The notes: a model not told the origin generated them from the letters alone. 64,000 nt of DNA from Bacilli bacterium (GCA_022652945.1 JALCRV010000001.1:1-64000); one strand, 5' to 3'. Counted from the first letter of the stretch, positions 42,492-52,723 are shown. Numbers and translations: made by a program.

Positions 42492-43599
42492 GGATGAACA
42501 TCGCATCGCCGAACGAGAAGAAACGGTAATCGTTCTGAATCGCATGCTGATAAGCCTTTAATACATTCTCGCGGGAAGAAAAAGCGGAGACCAACATAAT
42601 AAGAGTAGATTTCGGCAGGTGGAAATTAGTGATTAAAGCATCGACCGCTTCATATTTAAAGCCAGGATAAATGAATAAAGCCGTATCTTCATGGCAGGCC
42701 TTAAAAGTCCCGTATTCGTGGTAGACGGTTTCCAAGGTTCTTACCGAAGTCGTGCCCACCGCGATTATCCGGCGACCTTCCTCTTTCGCCAAGTTCAGTC
42801 TCTCGGCGGCGTATTCATTCATTTCGAAGTATTCGGAATGCATCTTATGATTAAGGATATTATCGGTCTTCACCGGACGGAAAGTACCTAAGCCAACATG
42901 CAAAGTCACATCGATGACTTCCACTCCCATCGCTTTAATCTTCTCAAAAAGCTCGCTGGTGAAATGGAAACCAGCGGTCGGAGCAGCTGAGGAGCCTTCG
43001 ACCTGAGCGTAGACGGTCTGATAACGATCATTCTGCCCTTCTTGTTTATGGATATAAGGAGGTAAGGGCATCTTGCCTAAAGCATCCAGTACCTCATAAA
43101 AAATCCCGCGGTAAGTCATCTTAAAGACTCTTAAGCCTTCGTCGAGGACTTCTAAACAAGTAGCGACCAGCTCTTTGTTAGGGCCGAACACTACCTCCGT
43201 CCCGACCTTGACCGCTTTCGCATTTCCGACCAGAGCGGTCCAGACATCTTTTTCTTTCTTGTCTTGGCTTAAAAGCAAAAGTTCGATCCTGGCCCCGGTG
43301 CTTTCTTTAATTCCTAATAACCGAGCCGGGATGACTTTCGTATTATTCCTGACGATCACATCACCTTGATGCAAATAATCGGTAATCTGAAAGAAATGCT
43401 TATCTTCCAAAGCCCCGGTTGTTCTGTTCATCACCAAAAGCTTGGATTCATCCCTTTTATCAGCCGGGGTCTGGGCGATCAATTCTTCCGGCAGATGATA
43501 GTCATATTCATTTAAATCGTAGATGTTATATCCGAAATCCTCGATTGCTTTTTGGATTTTCTCATTCATCTCCGCTTCACTTAAGACATTTTCTTCCAT
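42484..43599 (-). CDS. queA: S-adenosylmethionine:tRNA ribosyltransferase-isomerase
   Basis: QueA adds the epoxycyclopentane ring to preQ1-tRNA using SAM. Motifs: YDYHLPEELIAQTPADKRDESKLLVMNR, IVRNNTKVIPARL and GLGTFRPVKTDNI. At 371 residues it has about 27 extra N-terminal residues compared with common QueA; GAGG upstream supports the longer start. Only 3 nt separate it from tgt. Confidence 0.96.
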   Translation of the reverse strand: MEENVLSEAEMNEKIQKAIEDFGYNIYDLNEYDYHLPEELIAQTPADKRDESKLLVMNRTTGALEDKHFFQITDYLHQGDVIVRNNTKVIPARLLGIKESTGARIELLLLSQDKKEKDVWTALVGNAKAVKVGTEVVFGPNKELVATCLEVLDEGLRVFKMTYRGIFYEVLDALGKMPLPPYIHKQEGQNDRYQTVYAQVEGSSAAPTAGFHFTSELFEKIKAMGVEVIDVTLHVGLGTFRPVKTDNILNHKMHSEYFEMNEYAAERLNLAKEEGRRIIAVGTTSVRTLETVYHEYGTFKACHEDTALFIYPGFKYEAVDALITNFHLPKSTLIMLVSAFSSRENVLKAYQHAIQNDYRFFSFGDAMFIHD

Positions 43600-43602
43600 A
43601 TT

Positions 43603-44883
<1,281 letters not shown>

Positions 44884-44899
44884 TTAGGAGGCCATATTT

Positions 44900-45982
44900 A
44901 TGGGAGAATACTCGCAATATATTTCTGACCAGCGCCGAGAGGTAGCTACCCCCGCTTCTTTAGTAAACGAAGGGAAAGCCTCTTTTGGTACTTTCGATAA
45001 AGAGTTTGAGAATCTAAATCTCTTAGATGCCAAAAAGCCCACGCATTTAGCCACCTGCTTTAACAAAATAAAACTTACCCGCTGGGAAGCCTTGGAAGTC
45101 CATCTGGATGAAGGCGAGTTGGTAGTCGGCTTATGCAATATGGGTGTGATGGCTACTTTAGCAACCCTCTTTTTCGATATAAGAAATTCGAAGCTTTACT
45201 CCTGGTCCAATACAATCCCGGTCAAGAAAGCCATCATCGCTCAGAATCTTCTTAACGGACACACCACTCACACCGATCACAAGAACGCGATGATTAAATA
45301 TATCAACGACTTCCAAGAAGGAAAGGCAGAAGTCAACGGAGCCATTAAGAATAAAAAGACAGGAGAAATTTCTTTTGATTTCTTCTTAGTCCGCGCTTCT
45401 AAGCCCTCGATTGTCTCCATTCCTTTCGGGCCTAACCGTCCGCTGTACACCCAAAAAGACTTATTTAAAGCGGAAGGGAGCCTGACTCTAAATGGCGAGA
45501 CCTTTAAATGCAACGAAAATACCTACGCAGTGATCGATGATCACCGCGGTTACTATCCGCGCCATGCTCACTATGACTGGTTGACGACGATGGGCAAGGA
45601 TAAAGACGGCAACCCGCTCGGATTCAACCTGACCAGAAACCAATCTATCGATCAGGAAAAATATAATGAAAACCTCATCTGGTTAAAAAATGCCTCTTCT
45701 CTGCTCCCGCCTGTCGTCTTTAAAAAGTCCGCTCCGACCAAGACCTTCATCTCGGCAAAGGAAACCCCGATCATCTGGACGGTTAAAGATGATCACGGCA
45801 TGGTCAACGTTAACTTCCGCTTAACGGGAGTCAATAAAATGATCGTCCATGCGGGGATTATCCGCATCGATTACTTCGTGACTTTCGGTGTCTTAGATGG
45901 TTATCTGCTCCAGGAGGATGGAAAGAAAATCGTCCTCGATGGAATCCAAGGCATCGGAGAAGATAAGACTCTTCTTTTCTAA
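44900..45982 (+). CDS. DUF2804-family protein
   Basis: The 360-residue protein shows the DUF2804 blocks: HLATCFNKIKLTRWEALEVH, IDDHRGYYPRHAHYDWLTTMG, GFNLTRNQSIDQEKYNENLIW and LPPVVFKK. It is predicted cytoplasmic with mostly beta structure and no membrane helix. No function is established for the family. SD AGGAGG precedes the ATG. It stands alone between its own start and a terminator. Confidence 0.85.
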   Translation: MGEYSQYISDQRREVATPASLVNEGKASFGTFDKEFENLNLLDAKKPTHLATCFNKIKLTRWEALEVHLDEGELVVGLCNMGVMATLATLFFDIRNSKLYSWSNTIPVKKAIIAQNLLNGHTTHTDHKNAMIKYINDFQEGKAEVNGAIKNKKTGEISFDFFLVRASKPSIVSIPFGPNRPLYTQKDLFKAEGSLTLNGETFKCNENTYAVIDDHRGYYPRHAHYDWLTTMGKDKDGNPLGFNLTRNQSIDQEKYNENLIWLKNASSLLPPVVFKKSAPTKTFISAKETPIIWTVKDDHGMVNVNFRLTGVNKMIVHAGIIRIDYFVTFGVLDGYLLQEDGKKIVLDGIQGIGEDKTLLF

Positions 45983-45991
45983 AGCAAAATT

Positions 45992-46024
45992 AAAGACCGG
46001 GTACACATCATCGCCCGGTCTTTT
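45992..46024 (+). terminator. Terminator of the DUF2804 gene
   Basis: AAAGACCGGG (45992-46001) pairs with CCCGGTCTTT (46014-46023). It can also serve the converging gene. Confidence 0.88.
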
Positions 46025-46028
46025 CATT

Positions 46029-46940
46029 TCAGAAGTCTTTTTTTACTTCAATTCCGTATTTCGCCAAGATTTCATCCTGCTCTTTAAAGTATTTCCTGAA
46101 GTGACGGAAATAATCTTTAGTCTGGGGATTGATGTAATGATCATCAACCGAAGGATCTTTCAACAGTTTTACGAAATTATAAGGCTTATTGACTCTCCAA
46201 GCATGCATGAACCCGAAGAAGATAGCGTCTTTGGGGCAGTTCATCGTGCATCTCATGCACATTGAGCAGTGATTATTGATTTTAATCACACCCTTTTTAT
46301 TCTTATACATAGCATGCTGAGGGCATTTTGAGATACATAAGCCACAGTTGATGCATCTTTTCTTGCGAGAATGGCATAAGGGATGATTAACCTTAGGAGC
46401 AATCCATTCGATACGGAAGAAGAAAGAAGTGATCCTCCTTGAAAAAGGAAACTTTACTTGGTCTTTCTCACCGAGAGCTAATCTTTTAGTTACGACGTCA
46501 CTTAAAGCATAAAGATATTCATACATCTGCTTAACCACCCCATCGGGATAGCGGAACATGATGTTATAAGGCATCAACAGATGCTTTTCCATGATGAGGT
46601 GATAGCCTTTCTTCTTCAGCGCTTTATCGATAAGGTAAGAAGAAGAGCGATTCCACATATAGGGTTCCCCGGAAGTCTTAAAGATAAAGTAATCCTTGCT
46701 TTCCTTTAAAGCGGGCAGCTTTTTTAGAAAGCGCAGGAAAACCTCCGGTACATTAAAAGCGTGAATCGGATAACCGATACCGATCAGATCATAAGCGGAA
46801 GGATCAGGAATCTCTTTTAAAGGCTCCTGGTAAATGAACAGGTCCGTCTGGATTCCCTTCTCTTCGAAGTGACGCTTTAGAAAAGATGCGGCTAGAGAAG
46901 TATTTCCAGTGCCTGAATAGCAGAAAATCAAACAGCGCAT
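46029..46940 (-). CDS. Flavodoxin-ferredoxin fusion (EFR1-type)
   Basis: The N-terminal half is flavodoxin-like (MRCLIFCYSGTGNTSLAASFL, FMN phosphate loop; DLIGIGYPIHAFNVP). The C-terminal part has two 4Fe-4S motifs, CINCGLCISKCPQHAM and CSMCMRCTMNCPKDAI. Such fusions are electron carriers of anaerobes in the cytoplasm. It is 5 nt from the epimerase-like gene upstream, so the two share a transcript; a joint redox role is plausible. Confidence 0.92.
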   Translation of the reverse strand: MRCLIFCYSGTGNTSLAASFLKRHFEEKGIQTDLFIYQEPLKEIPDPSAYDLIGIGYPIHAFNVPEVFLRFLKKLPALKESKDYFIFKTSGEPYMWNRSSSYLIDKALKKKGYHLIMEKHLLMPYNIMFRYPDGVVKQMYEYLYALSDVVTKRLALGEKDQVKFPFSRRITSFFFRIEWIAPKVNHPLCHSRKKRCINCGLCISKCPQHAMYKNKKGVIKINNHCSMCMRCTMNCPKDAIFFGFMHAWRVNKPYNFVKLLKDPSVDDHYINPQTKDYFRHFRKYFKEQDEILAKYGIEVKKDF

Positions 46941-46945
46941 AAGCT

Positions 46946-47950
46946 TTATTTAAATGACTTATTCGGATAGCTGGCTTCCATCGTCTTAGCGATGGCTTCT
47001 TCTAGCCCTCCGCGTCCGACATGCAGTTCCGTATCGATCTTATCCATGACATCTTCAGGGACAACAATATCATGAGACATGATATCTTTCATCATTCTTC
47101 CTAAATCCAAGCCGGGCTGATTGCCTTTCTTTTCTTCCTTATGTTGAACGGCTTTAGCCCCTAAGCCACAGATCCAGCCAGCCGGGTTAATAATCTTTCT
47201 AGTATGCCCGGTAGCTGAGATCATCATTTGATCGATCATCCAGTTGAAGGATTTATTCTGATCGCCGATCGGATAGCGCTCACCATCCTTACCATAAAGC
47301 AAAGCACCGATAGCGGCTTCCCCGATATGTTGAACGGCAATCATCGTCGTAGAGCCTTTAGGGAAATAGACCGTCTTCTTCCCGTAGACATATCTATCAA
47401 GGTAGACATCCTTCCAAAGCGGGGTTCTTTTAGGCATCGAGCCGAAAATATAAGGAAGCTCAAGGACGACAACTTCCATATTTTTCTTCTGTTCGTTTAA
47501 TTTAGCGGCTTGCTCAACTCTCGCTCTGACGTAAGGATTATGCTTAACCAGTTCCAGTTGCGGATAGATCCGATCGAAAAAAGCAAAATATGAGTTAAAG
47601 ACCACACCTTTTTTAATTCCGGCCTTTTCGGCAGCGCGGAAGCACTTGGCGCAATGCTCAACCAATCTCTCGTGGAAGAATTCATAAGACGGAGCGGGAG
47701 GTGTGACACGATCATCGGGCCCGACAGAATAAACTAGATAGTCATATCCTTTCATCATCTCAGCTAATTTATCCTCTTCAACGGTGAAAAGATCAGTATA
47801 TTGGACTTTGATTTCTTTCGGATACCAGCCTTCAAGATCGATATCATCCAAGGAAATCGAGCCGACTTCCATGCCTTCACGTAAAGCTTCTAAAGCGGTG
47901 TAGTAACCTAAAAAGCCTGTCCCGCCTAGTATCATTACCTTCTTTGCCAT
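46946..47950 (-). CDS. NAD(P)-dependent epimerase/dehydratase-like protein
   Basis: The Rossmann dinucleotide motif is VMILGGTGFLGYYTALEAL. The 334-residue length and segments YSVGPDDRVTPPAPSYEFFHE and VVLELPYIFGSMPKR fit extended or atypical short-chain dehydrogenases. The usual Tyr-x3-Lys is not clear: the candidate reads NPYVRARVEQA. An atypical, possibly sensor-like member is therefore possible. Substrate unknown. It is translated with the flavodoxin-ferredoxin gene. Confidence 0.8.
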   Translation of the reverse strand: MAKKVMILGGTGFLGYYTALEALREGMEVGSISLDDIDLEGWYPKEIKVQYTDLFTVEEDKLAEMMKGYDYLVYSVGPDDRVTPPAPSYEFFHERLVEHCAKCFRAAEKAGIKKGVVFNSYFAFFDRIYPQLELVKHNPYVRARVEQAAKLNEQKKNMEVVVLELPYIFGSMPKRTPLWKDVYLDRYVYGKKTVYFPKGSTTMIAVQHIGEAAIGALLYGKDGERYPIGDQNKSFNWMIDQMMISATGHTRKIINPAGWICGLGAKAVQHKEEKKGNQPGLDLGRMMKDIMSHDIVVPEDVMDKIDTELHVGRGGLEEAIAKTMEASYPNKSFK

Positions 47951-48214
47951 AAGTTTTCCCCCATATTTCTTCTATTTTAGAATATTTGAAAAAAATCGGA
48001 AAGTTTTTCGCATGCCTTTTTTTAGGACACCTCTTGTCCGTTGTCAGCAGTCTCGATGATGTCAAAACCCTTAATCCTAATGAGCGCTTTTAAATAACAA
48101 GGCCAAAATTATGATTTTCTAAATTTCATTAAAGTTTATTTTTAACCCAAAATGGTCTTATTTAGTACTCAAAAAGGTTTTACAAATGTGATTAAATAAT
48201 ACCAAAATGGAAAT

Positions 48215-48541
48215 ATGGATATCACAGAAAAGATTAAAGTGTTGATGACGGAACGTGGTTGGTCAGTTTACCAGCTTTCTAAAGAATCTACCTTGACGGC
48301 TTCGACTTTGACGAATATGTTCAAGCGGCATTCGCAGCCGAGCATTAAAACCGTCAAGTCAGTTGCTGAGGCTTTCGGCATTTCCGTCTCGGAATTGCTC
48401 GGTGAAGGCCCGGTCGATGAAAACGGCAAAGTCCTCTCACCGATTGAAAGCCAGATTATCAGCGATTATCGGAAGCTGGATCCAGAAGCGAAGAGCCTTT
48501 TTTTCTCGCTGTTAGATCTTTATACCTCAAAGAAACATTAG
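48215..48541 (+). CDS. XRE-family HTH regulator
   Basis: The 108-residue protein has an N-terminal HTH (MDITEKIKVLMTERGWSVYQ, STLTASTLTNMFKRHSQPSI, SVAEAFGISVSELLGEG) and a short helical tail. There is no convincing Shine-Dalgarno, so translation may be inefficient or nearly leaderless. It lies next to the decayed island and may be a leftover regulator of a mobile element, or a host gene. Its terminator is at 48645-48671. Confidence 0.85.
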   Translation: MDITEKIKVLMTERGWSVYQLSKESTLTASTLTNMFKRHSQPSIKTVKSVAEAFGISVSELLGEGPVDENGKVLSPIESQIISDYRKLDPEAKSLFFSLLDLYTSKKH

Positions 48542-48644
48542 ATATTAGCAGCGACGACCCGCTAAAGAAAGGAAAATAAAGCTGCGTTATCTAAGTCTCC
48601 TAGCCAACCATTCACCGTTAAAAAACACGAAAGAAGACGTTCTT

Positions 48645-48671
48645 AAAGAGATGGCTCCGGCCATCTCTTTT
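48645..48671 (+). terminator. Terminator after the XRE gene
   Basis: AAAGAGATGG (48645-48654) pairs with CCATCTCTTT (48661-48670). Confidence 0.8.
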
Positions 48672-48796
48672 CTTATTAAAAAGAAGTGCTATCACCTTTA
48701 AAATATGCGTCTATTTAGCAAGTCTTATCAAAATGTTTTCCACGCCTCACAAAGAAAACTATTAGATTGGCTTGGGTCATACCTGAGCTTTCAAAG

Positions 48797-48830
48797 CAAG
48801 AACTAACTGTGAGGATCCAATTAGTTCTTG
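48797..48830. repeat. Inverted repeat at the island edge
   Basis: CAAGAACTAA (48797-48806) and TTAGTTCTTG (48821-48830) are perfect 10-bp arms with a 14-bp loop. No T run follows, so it is not a typical terminator. It sits 10 bp before the tRNA-like fragment. Confidence 0.6.
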
Positions 48831-48839
48831 TTAACTACG

Positions 48840-48872
48840 TGGCGGAGCAGTAGGTCACTTATCCGAACTCTT
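48840..48872 (-). repeat. Partial copy of the tRNA-Ser(TGA) 3' end (candidate attachment-site remnant)
   Basis: TGGCGGAGCAG (48840-48850) is identical to 49702-49712, the encoded CCA and acceptor end of tRNA-Ser(TGA). CGAACTCTT (48864-48872) also recurs in its T arm (49721-49729), here displaced by 5 bp. The rest of a tRNA is missing. Such a fragment about 860 bp from the intact tRNA is what integration into a tRNA 3' end leaves behind. Confidence 0.55.
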
Positions 48873-49157
48873 TCGACTTTTCTCTTCAAATCGTCGTGAT
48901 TTGGCGCCATGCTGGTTTCCCGCTGCCCGAACTTTTCGGAAGCGGAGTTGGCGCAGTTTGTGCCACTTCCTTATCCCGCTCCCGCCTTGGGACGCTTTCG
49001 TCCTCTTCTGAGGGTGCTCCCTCGGGTCGAGAGGATCCCAGAGCGGTCTCCGAAATTTGGACGATTCCCGGCACGGCCTTCTCCGGCCCATTGGCGACAA
49101 AAAACGAAAACGCCATTATTTCTCGTCTATTTTGGAAACGAGAATATGGTCTTTGTC
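48851..49157. other. GC-richer sequence of unknown origin
   Basis: Open frames exist in several directions but show Pro/Arg-rich composition, no RBS and no recognisable motif. The base composition is clearly higher in GC than the flanks. It is best read as degraded foreign DNA. A TTCTCGT/ACGAGAA stem lies around 49122-49146. Confidence 0.5.
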
Positions 49158-49457
49158 TCAGTTGAATTTCGAATTTTTCGCCCTTTGAGAGGCAAACCGT
49201 TTGCGGTATTGGTTCAAGGACATTTCATTCGCACCTCCGGCCAAATCGAGATCCTCAAGTTGGACCGCGTCGTGCTCCCCGCCGTAGCGGTCGTGATAAT
49301 AGGACACGCTCCCACCCAGCGGAGAGGAATAGGCCCGGAGATCGCGGAGACATAGGGATTCGAAAAGAAAACCAAGCGTCTTGAAATCCTTGCTGAAATA
49401 CTCAGGGGGACAGCCCGAGGGCGGCCACTGCGATGGAACTTGGTCCCTTTGTTGCAA
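49158..49457 (-). pseudogene. Remnant of a DUF4143-type AAA+ ATPase
   Basis: The frame from 49457 contains LGFLFESLCLRDLRAYSS and then GGSVSYYHDRYGGEHDAV. This is the DUF4143 C-terminal region (TFGFLFESLVIRDLRVYA and YHYRD-x-x-G-x-E-x-DAV in intact proteins). Just before it, another frame reads SIAVAALGLSP, the preceding DUF4143 segment; the shift falls in a C run (around 49408). After DAV, the expected LEDGRFG-x-CE-like continuation appears in a third frame and then stops. The ATPase N-terminal half is absent. It is therefore a multiply frameshifted fragment of a family common in anaerobic bacteria and archaea. Confidence 0.75.
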
Positions 49458-49483
49458 AAAAACTATCGAAATCCAATATAATG

Positions 49484-49518
49484 TGAAATGATTTGCGCTA
49501 TTTTTCTGAAATGATTTG
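49484..49518. repeat. Direct repeat TGAAATGATTTG
   Basis: Two exact 12-bp copies (49484-49495 and 49507-49518), 23 bp apart, just outside the DUF4143 remnant. Origin unknown. Confidence 0.6.
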
Positions 49519-49597
49519 TGATAAAAAATTGCCTTATTTCGTAATACTTAGGCTTTTTCTCCGCCAATGACCGCTTTTAGATCTCTTGCCAACGAAA

Positions 49598-49615
49598 AAC
49601 CGCCCGAAGGCGGTT
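49598..49615 (-). terminator. Terminator downstream of the tRNA genes
   Basis: AACCGCC, loop CGAA, GGCGGTT (49598-49615); TTTTTCG follows on the minus strand. Confidence 0.8.
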
Positions 49616-49701
49616 CCTATTTCCATTTCACGTCTGATAGAGGCTTGAAACGGACAACGAACCCTGTGCGTGTTGCCCACAAAGTTCGGATAACTATCGA
49701 C

Positions 49702-49793
49702 TGGCGGAGCAGAAGAGATTCGAACTCTTGCTAGGGTGAACCCTACTGCCGGTTTTCAAGACCGGTCCCTTAAACCAGCTTGGGTACTGCTCC
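49702..49793 (-). tRNA. tRNA-Ser, anticodon TGA
   Basis: On the minus strand GGAGCAG (49787-49793) pairs with CTGCTCC; the anticodon loop CTTGAAA gives TGA (UCN codons). It has the long variable arm of tRNA-Ser and an encoded CCA (49702-49704). Confidence 0.93.
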
Positions 49794-49845
49794 AAATTGT
49801 TCTAAGAAAAAAGGAGATTTCTCTCCTATCTTATACCAATGAAGA

Positions 49846-49921
49846 TGGTGGGCGCTATAGGGATCGAACCTATGACCTTCTGTACGTCAAACAGATGCTC
49901 TCCCAGCTGAGCTAAACGCCC
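49846..49921 (-). tRNA. tRNA-Val, anticodon GAC
   Basis: On the minus strand GGGCGTT (49915-49921) pairs with AGCGCCC; the anticodon arm CTGT-TTGACGT-ACAG gives GAC. The T arm contains GGTTCGATCC. CCA is encoded (49846-49848). It is probably co-transcribed with tRNA-Ser. Confidence 0.95.
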
Positions 49922-50001
49922 ATCCGCGATTTATGATAAATGATTGATAAATCAAAGTCAATCGGATTTTAACTAGTTAAAGAGCGTAAGAAAGACTGAT
50001 T

Positions 50002-51414
50002 TCAGGAGGCAACAGCTTCTTTCTTGCTGATTCTGATGAGCTTTTTCATCTGAATAAACTCGTTTAACAGAAAGAATAAGCCCAAGATGGAAGAAAGGAC
50101 ATCGGAAATTAAAGCGGCATATAGCATCCCTTCGATTCCGCTTTGCTGAGCCAAAATAATCAAACAAGGGACAAAGAAGACGACATCTCTTGAAATTGAA
50201 AGAATCATCGATTGAACCGGTTTACCTAAAGACTGCAAAATAATCGAACCGGCTTTCTGAAAACAAGTTAAGGCGATGCCTGAAAGATAAATCCTAAAGC
50301 AAAGAACAGCGTAAGCATTATAAGTTTCGCCCTGGTCTTTACCGAATAAATCAATAATGACCTGAGGGCAGGCTTCAAATATTACCGTTGCGACTAACCC
50401 GACCCCCAAGTTCAAACCAAGAATCCAAAAGATTGTTTCTTTTACTCTTTGATAGTTCTTCGCTCCGTAATTAAAACCGATTATCGGCTGTCCGCCTACG
50501 GCGATACCGACTCCGATGGCGATGACGATTCCGAAGACCTTCATCACGATTCCAATAACCGCCAGAGGAATATCGACTCCATAAATAGAATTCGTTCCAT
50601 AAATATTGATTAATTTATTGGCAACTGAGATAACGATGACAATTGAGATCTGAATGATAAAGGAAGAAATGCCTTGGCGGAGGATGCCTACTATAGACCT
50701 CCAGGAAACACGGAATGAAGACTTATGGAAAGCGAAAGTCTTAGGATGGATAAAATAAAGCAACGTCATGATCAAGGAGGCGTACTGTCCGATTATCGTG
50801 GTGATTCCCGCTCCAAATGTCCCTAGGTTCATATAAAGGATCGCAATAGGATCTAAAATCAGATTTATAACAGCTCCTAAGCAAGTAGCAAACATCGAAT
50901 AGCGGGGAGATCCATCCGCCCTGATTAATCCAGCCAATGCCGAAGTAATGATGTAAGCCGGCATTCCAATCAGAATTACGTCGAAGTAATCTTTAGCGTA
51001 TTGATAGCAATTAGCGCTGGCTCCAAAAAACCACAGCAGCGGTTCTTCAGCAAAGAAGCCTAAAAGCGTCACAAAAAGCGCGAAGACTAAGATAAGAAGA
51101 ATCCCGTTTCCGATACATCTTTCCTTTTCTTTTTCATCCCCTTTTCCTTGATATAAAGAGAATAAAGATGAAATCCCGTCTCCCGCCATCAAAGCCAAGG
51201 CTAAAGCGAAGACAGTAAAAGGATAAACCACATTAGTAGCGCTGTTTCCTAAATATCCTACACCCTGGCCGATAAAGATCTGGTCGACAATGTTATAAAG
51301 AGCGGCCACCAGCATCGACAAAACAGACGGAACTGAAAACTTTCTTAACAGAACAGTAATTCTCTCTTTTCCTAAATAATTTCCATTTTTAATTTCGACT
51401 TCTTTACTTTCCAT
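50002..51414 (-). CDS. MATE-family efflux transporter
   Basis: This inner-membrane multidrug/toxin exporter is driven by Na+ or H+. The protein of about 470 residues has twelve hydrophobic segments and MATE motifs such as VAALYNIVDQIFIGQGVGYLG and GAGITTIIGQYASLI, with GVGIAVGGQPIIGFNYGAKN in the second half. The start is uncertain: an ATG at 51414 has its nearest SD 17 nt away, while an in-frame TTG at 51420 lies 11 nt after AAGGAG. Upstream is the tRNA pair's promoter side; no operon partner. Confidence 0.92.
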   Translation of the reverse strand: MESKEVEIKNGNYLGKERITVLLRKFSVPSVLSMLVAALYNIVDQIFIGQGVGYLGNSATNVVYPFTVFALALALMAGDGISSLFSLYQGKGDEKEKERCIGNGILLILVFALFVTLLGFFAEEPLLWFFGASANCYQYAKDYFDVILIGMPAYIITSALAGLIRADGSPRYSMFATCLGAVINLILDPIAILYMNLGTFGAGITTIIGQYASLIMTLLYFIHPKTFAFHKSSFRVSWRSIVGILRQGISSFIIQISIVIVISVANKLINIYGTNSIYGVDIPLAVIGIVMKVFGIVIAIGVGIAVGGQPIIGFNYGAKNYQRVKETIFWILGLNLGVGLVATVIFEACPQVIIDLFGKDQGETYNAYAVLCFRIYLSGIALTCFQKAGSIILQSLGKPVQSMILSISRDVVFFVPCLIILAQQSGIEGMLYAALISDVLSSILGLFFLLNEFIQMKKLIRISKKEAVAS

Positions 51415-51482
51415 AGACAATTAATCTTCTTCTCCTTTGTAGCATTCAAGGGTCTTTTTTCTTATGAGAAACATAGAAAAAA

Positions 51483-51509
51483 AGCGTAAGCCTTGCCTGG
51501 ACTTACGCT
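51483..51509 (-). terminator. Minus-strand hairpin terminator upstream of the MATE gene
   Basis: AGCGTAAG (51483-51490) pairs with CTTACGCT (51502-51509), and TTTTTTT follows on the minus strand. No minus-strand gene ends just before it. Confidence 0.65.
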
Positions 51510-51637
51510 AGATTAGCTGCGCGGTTGCTATTAATTATTATGGCTAAACAGAAAAGAAAAGCAATAAAGAAAACGGTTTCATTTTTCCTAAAAAGCCTAG
51601 ATTGATGGATATTCCTGGAGGCCTATGAAAAGTGCTA

Positions 51638-51666
51638 TATATCAGTCTGATTTCAAATGCTATAAT
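51638..51666 (+). promoter_or_regulatory. Promoter of the phosphofructokinase-like gene
   Basis: TATAAT (51661-51666) with TGC in front (extended -10). The -35 region (TATATC, 51638-51643) is weak. Confidence 0.55.
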
Positions 51667-51726
51667 TAAAAAGTAAGGAATAATTAAGTTAAAAACTAGC
51701 TCGGTTATCTGCTGGAGGATCATTTA

Positions 51727-52620
51727 ATGATTTATACTTTGACATTATCGCCATCCTTGGACTATCGCTTTCAATGCGGAGAGATTAAAGTCGGAGAAAT
51801 CATGCATCCACATAACGCGGAATTCGCTCCGGGAGGCAAAGGCATCAACGTTTCCCGCTGCCTCACTAAATTAGGTGTCCCGAATATCGCTTTAGGCTTT
51901 CTAGGAGGCTGGGCGGGACAGAGAGTCGAAGAGATGCTTAACTCTCTAGGTGTCCGTTCGGATTTCATCAAAATCGACGGCGAAACTAGAATCAATGTCA
52001 AAGTAACCTCGGATAATGAGGAAACAGCCTTTAATCTAGATGGCCCGGTCATCTCGGAATCCTCGATCAACGAACTTTACTCCAAACTCGATAAGATGAG
52101 CTTCGGGGATATTCTAATTATCTCCGGCTCGACGGGTCGGATTCATCTTTCCATCTACGATGAGATTATCACCCGTTATTCCGCTAAGGTCCTCTGCGTC
52201 CTCGACGCTCATGGCACCGCCTTAAAAGAAGGCCTTAAAGGCAAGCCTTTCTTGATCAAGCCCAATATCCATGAACTATCGGAATTGATCGGGCGTGATA
52301 TCGCTATCGATGAAGTCCCGGAAGTCGGTAAGAAACTAATCGCGGATTATGGAATCACCTACGCCTTGGTCTCTTATGGCAAGGATGGGGCTTGCTTGAT
52401 CTCCCCGACTGGTGTCGTGAAGAAAAAGTTTGCTCGTTTCGACCGCAAAGTCGTTTCCACCGTGGGAGCGGGAGACTGCATGTTAGCTTCCTTTATGTAC
52501 TCCTTATCCGAAGGCAAGAATATCGAAGACTGCTTGGAGGATGCTGTTATCTGCGGAGCTGCTAACTGCTATACTGGACACGTTCCTTCCAAAGAAGATA
52601 TCGCTGAATTAAAACGTTAA
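51727..52620 (+). CDS. 1-phosphofructokinase-like sugar kinase (PfkB family)
   Basis: The 297-residue cytoplasmic kinase starts MIYTLTLSPSLDYRF, has GGKGINVSRCLTKLG for sugar binding and ends with the PfkB signature STVGAGDCMLASFMYSL, whose Asp is the catalytic base. Layout and length match FruK/LacC (fructose 1-phosphate or tagatose 6-phosphate kinases). No PTS gene adjoins it, so the substrate cannot be fixed. A long structured 3' region with a terminator follows. Confidence 0.88.
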   Translation: MIYTLTLSPSLDYRFQCGEIKVGEIMHPHNAEFAPGGKGINVSRCLTKLGVPNIALGFLGGWAGQRVEEMLNSLGVRSDFIKIDGETRINVKVTSDNEETAFNLDGPVISESSINELYSKLDKMSFGDILIISGSTGRIHLSIYDEIITRYSAKVLCVLDAHGTALKEGLKGKPFLIKPNIHELSELIGRDIAIDEVPEVGKKLIADYGITYALVSYGKDGACLISPTGVVKKKFARFDRKVVSTVGAGDCMLASFMYSLSEGKNIEDCLEDAVICGAANCYTGHVPSKEDIAELKR

Positions 52621-52629
52621 AATTAACTT

Positions 52630-52716
52630 AAAAGCGGACAACAATGATGATTTATGCCCCTTCTGGTTTGGTCCAGAGGTCGAGGTACACATCACATCAA
52701 ATAAGCCCGCTTTTTT
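52630..52716 (+). terminator. Structured 3' region ending in a terminator
   Basis: The outer arms AAAAGCGG (52630-52637) and CCGCTTTT (52707-52714) enclose 69 nt with an inner TCTGG/CCAGA hairpin (about 52662-52677). The final Ts make it a terminator. The unusually long enclosed segment could be a stable 3' RNA. Confidence 0.6.
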
Positions 52717-52723
52717 AATGCAA

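Noticed and set aside
48909-49355. 148-codon plus-strand frame in the GC-rich stretch
   Set aside because: Antisense to the DUF4143 remnant, Pro/Arg-rich composition, no RBS.
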